A stretch of DNA of 22,409 nt, taken from contig AVPN01001398.1 in NCBI GenBank assembly GCA_000695325.1, positions 1 to 22,409 on the forward strand, read 5' to 3'. The notes under the pieces are model-generated. The model was given only the letters and a program-made list of their open reading frames with translations. It was not told the origin of the DNA and made no database searches. Within the stretch, counting starts at the first letter, position 1; every line of letters begins with the position of its first letter. Source of the stretch: Pleurobrachia bachei (lineage: Eukaryota; Ctenophora; Tentaculata; Cydippida; Pleurobrachiidae). Both the position numbers and the translations under genes were made by a program. Positions 20,701 through 22,409 of the stretch are shown here, in pieces.

Positions 20701-21005
20701 AAGAAGGCTCGATGAAGCGAGCTGGAGAAAAACTGAAAGATTGGGATACGTCCTCGTTGTCGAGCTTCAAACGGCTAAGTCTCAAGAGGAAAGATGGTAG
20801 CGTAAAAAAGAAAGATGGAGAAGGAAGCATGAAGAAGAAGGACTCCGGATCGGACATAAAAGTGAAAGATGGAAGTCTGGCAAAGAAAGATTCCAAGATT
20901 GATTTCGGGGAACCGTCTGGATCTAACAAATCTTCAAAAAGAAGTGGTTCTAAGAAAGGTCGACCAAAACCCGATGATGACATTATACCAGACCCATGGG
21001 TTTAA
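17759..21005 (+). CDS. Divergent rhodopsin-like multi-helix receptor with long basic Ser-rich tail, 10 exons
   Basis: Exons 17759-17878, 18147-18288, 18435-18633, 18813-18912, 19052-19175, 19402-19544, 19691-19867, 20016-20154, 20286-20446 and 20529-21005 sum to 1,782 bases (593 residues) with every phase agreeing. The N-terminus has NST and NNS sequons. The first helix is residues 29-58. Cys114, then CGRIIATYAPLKYY (137-150), resembles the DRY...PLRY end of helix 3 in class A GPCRs, but Gly-Arg-Ile replaces Asp-Arg-Tyr. Later helices include LICLAMIMILALIFQVTAYG, ILIAATSYGIFSLIFPQELV and IYIVVMCLTVAYYACYIYY, and AIILFYVKELANILLGLINM spans the exon 7/8 join. I count about eight, one more than expected. 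Residues 382-593 are cytoplasmic and basic, with KRLSLKR twice and repeated [KR][DE]GS[IVML]KK motifs. Exon 4 is uncertain: its better donor at 18932 would follow an in-frame TGA. Ligand unknown. Confidence 0.65.
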
Positions 21006-22371
21006 AACAGTGATTACTGATTAGTGCCTGCGCCTTAATTGTTTTTATTGATTTCAGATTTGTATACCAGGGTACATTTTATACAAGGATTTTGTAATTC
21101 AAATTTTAGTGAATTAGTTATTACAGTTTGACACACCTTTCTAATTCAGTATTTTCAATTATTAACGTTTTTTTGTGTCATGAGTGAAAGAACGTCGACG
21201 CACGATGAATTACAATTTAGAGAGAATTAGAAATTTTGACGCAAATAAACAGAGAGATCATAGTCCATATAAGAGATGACAGAGATTTATGTGACATTAT
21301 AAAGAAGAGAGATGTACAATTATCTAATTGTCCCTCGCCCATCCGTCAAAGCAACATGTATTGATCTGTTTAAACTGTACTTTTCGTTTGTCTCCTTATG
21401 ATCTCAGATAACTTTCTAATGTGAACAGATGTAATACTAATTGTCATGCATGGGGTTACTTTGTTTTTAGATTAATTACTGTATAATTCAGCGATATGAA
21501 TTTCTTCGTTGTTTGAGCAAAAGAGAGATGATATCACTCACACGACTCCAAAATTTCCTAATTTCTAATACCTTCACGGCTTGTTACACATGGTGTGGCA
21601 CACTTTTATAATTTACAACATGATTCAATTTCACACACGTCACACGTGTAAATATCTAACAGTCTAACACACATACAATATACACTGTCGTTATAATCTG
21701 TCTGCTGCAGTTGACAATTACCGTGTTTATTCAAACCGGTACTGTCGGACGTCGGTCCATTGTCAATATTTGTATTTGTGCAAAAACCATAATCACCTGA
21801 GCTGTTGTTTGTTCATTGTGTTCATGTATCTTCCTTGTCAATCATGTGATATTGTCTACCGTTATGAAAGCACTGGCCAACCTAATAGAGACAGATATGC
21901 ACACAATTCCCCATTGTAGTCTGTATTTTATATTGCTTGATTAACTTTGCTCGACCCATTTTATTTTATTTTATTAAAAAAAGCTCGCGAAGCACGGGCA
22001 GAGAGTGCCGAACAAGGCAACTCGGCCATGTCTCACCACCGCCCAAAACACAAGTGAGAGTTGAGACGTGAGTGGTATGTTGAGACGTGAGTGATATGTT
22101 GGAATGTATAGGAATGAGTTGTCAGTGGGTCCCATAGTTCTATAAATGCCTCATTATTTAGAATATTATATATCGTTGCTCGGCCATGGTTATGCAGACT
22201 TTAAGGACGAGAAATAATGAATAACAGACAATTCATACATGATTGCCTTGTCCAATAATATACTATTTCTTTTATTCATTATCTCACGTCCTTCCACTAC
22301 TTATACTGCTGCAGACTGGTTGATCTAAATATAGTCATTATACATCTATATACAGGACAATTACCTCCTGT

Positions 22372-22372
<1 letters not shown>
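21006..22372. other. 3' flank of the receptor-like gene, no gene supported
   Basis: AT-rich non-coding DNA of about 1.4 kb. It holds a candidate polyadenylation hexamer at 21244-21249, a short GC-rich patch with a minus-strand T-run at about 21975-22045, and a 20-bp direct repeat (TGTTGAGACGTGAGTG) near 22060-22105. No reading frame with splice support was found on either strand. Confidence 0.55.
21244..21249 (+). terminator. Candidate polyadenylation signal AATAAA for the receptor-like gene
   Basis: A canonical AATAAA lies 239 bases after the TAA stop at 21003-21005. It is the first clear hexamer downstream on the plus strand. Position only; no cleavage data. Confidence 0.4.

Positions 22373-22374
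<2 letters not shown>

Positions 22375-22409
<35 letters not shown>
22375..22409. repeat. (AG)n simple repeat at the right edge
   Basis: Uninterrupted AG dinucleotides run to the last base. The left edge starts with CTCTCTCTCT (1-10), its complement. Confidence 0.95.

Noticed and set aside
20525-20983. 152-codon minus-strand reading frame rich in Phe and Ser
   Set aside because: Antisense shadow of the Lys/Ser-rich last exon of the receptor-like gene.
1-22409. Complementary (CT)n and (AG)n at the two window edges as terminal inverted repeats
   Set aside because: Simple dinucleotide repeats are common; their position more likely marks contig ends than an element.

Overview
This window looks like nuclear DNA from an invertebrate animal, possibly an early-branching one. 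Every recognisable gene is split into short exons with GT-AG introns, there is no bacterial-style gene packing, and the protein families are metazoan in flavour (secretory JmjC/cupin_8 protein, ankyrin plus six-helix TRP-like channels, a divergent rhodopsin-like receptor). I cannot name the species from the sequence. All gene models are read by eye from splice consensus, reading-phase agreement and protein-family likeness; none has transcript support.

Layout. Positions 316-6928, minus strand: a nine-exon JmjC-domain gene with a predicted signal peptide, probably continuing past the left edge. Its intron 3 is occupied by two large 32-bp minisatellite arrays (about 40 and 31 units). Each unit carries a copy of that gene's own exon-3 tail and 5' splice site. 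A 2,209-bp tandem duplication (copies at 1676-2657 and 3885-4866) repeats exon 4 and part of exon 5. Position 7041-7292: a small foldback, MITE-like element with 33-bp terminal inverted repeats and TTAA at both ends. Plus strand from 8195: four tandem genes for ankyrin/six-helix TRP-like channels. A1 (8195-10254) and A2 (10755-12874) are diverged tandem duplicates. B1 (13050-14398) and B2 (14398-16544) form an apparently exact 1,348-bp tandem duplication that leaves B1 truncated. Then comes a small two-exon single-helix Gly-rich protein (16916-17312) and a ten-exon multi-helix receptor-like protein with a long basic, Ser-rich tail (17759-21005). The last 1.4 kb has no gene I can support and ends in (AG)n.

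How it fits together. The A and B channels share domain order and a phase-2 intron at the same place between the ankyrin and membrane parts, so they are paralogues of one locally expanding family. All three tandem duplications have a breakpoint inside a coding exon, so in each case one copy is damaged or re-tailed. Two of the three look sequence-identical, so very recent duplication or an assembly artefact must both be considered. The most unusual observation is the splice-donor minisatellite in the JmjC gene: using any donor other than the exon-proximal one would add an in-frame stop almost at once.
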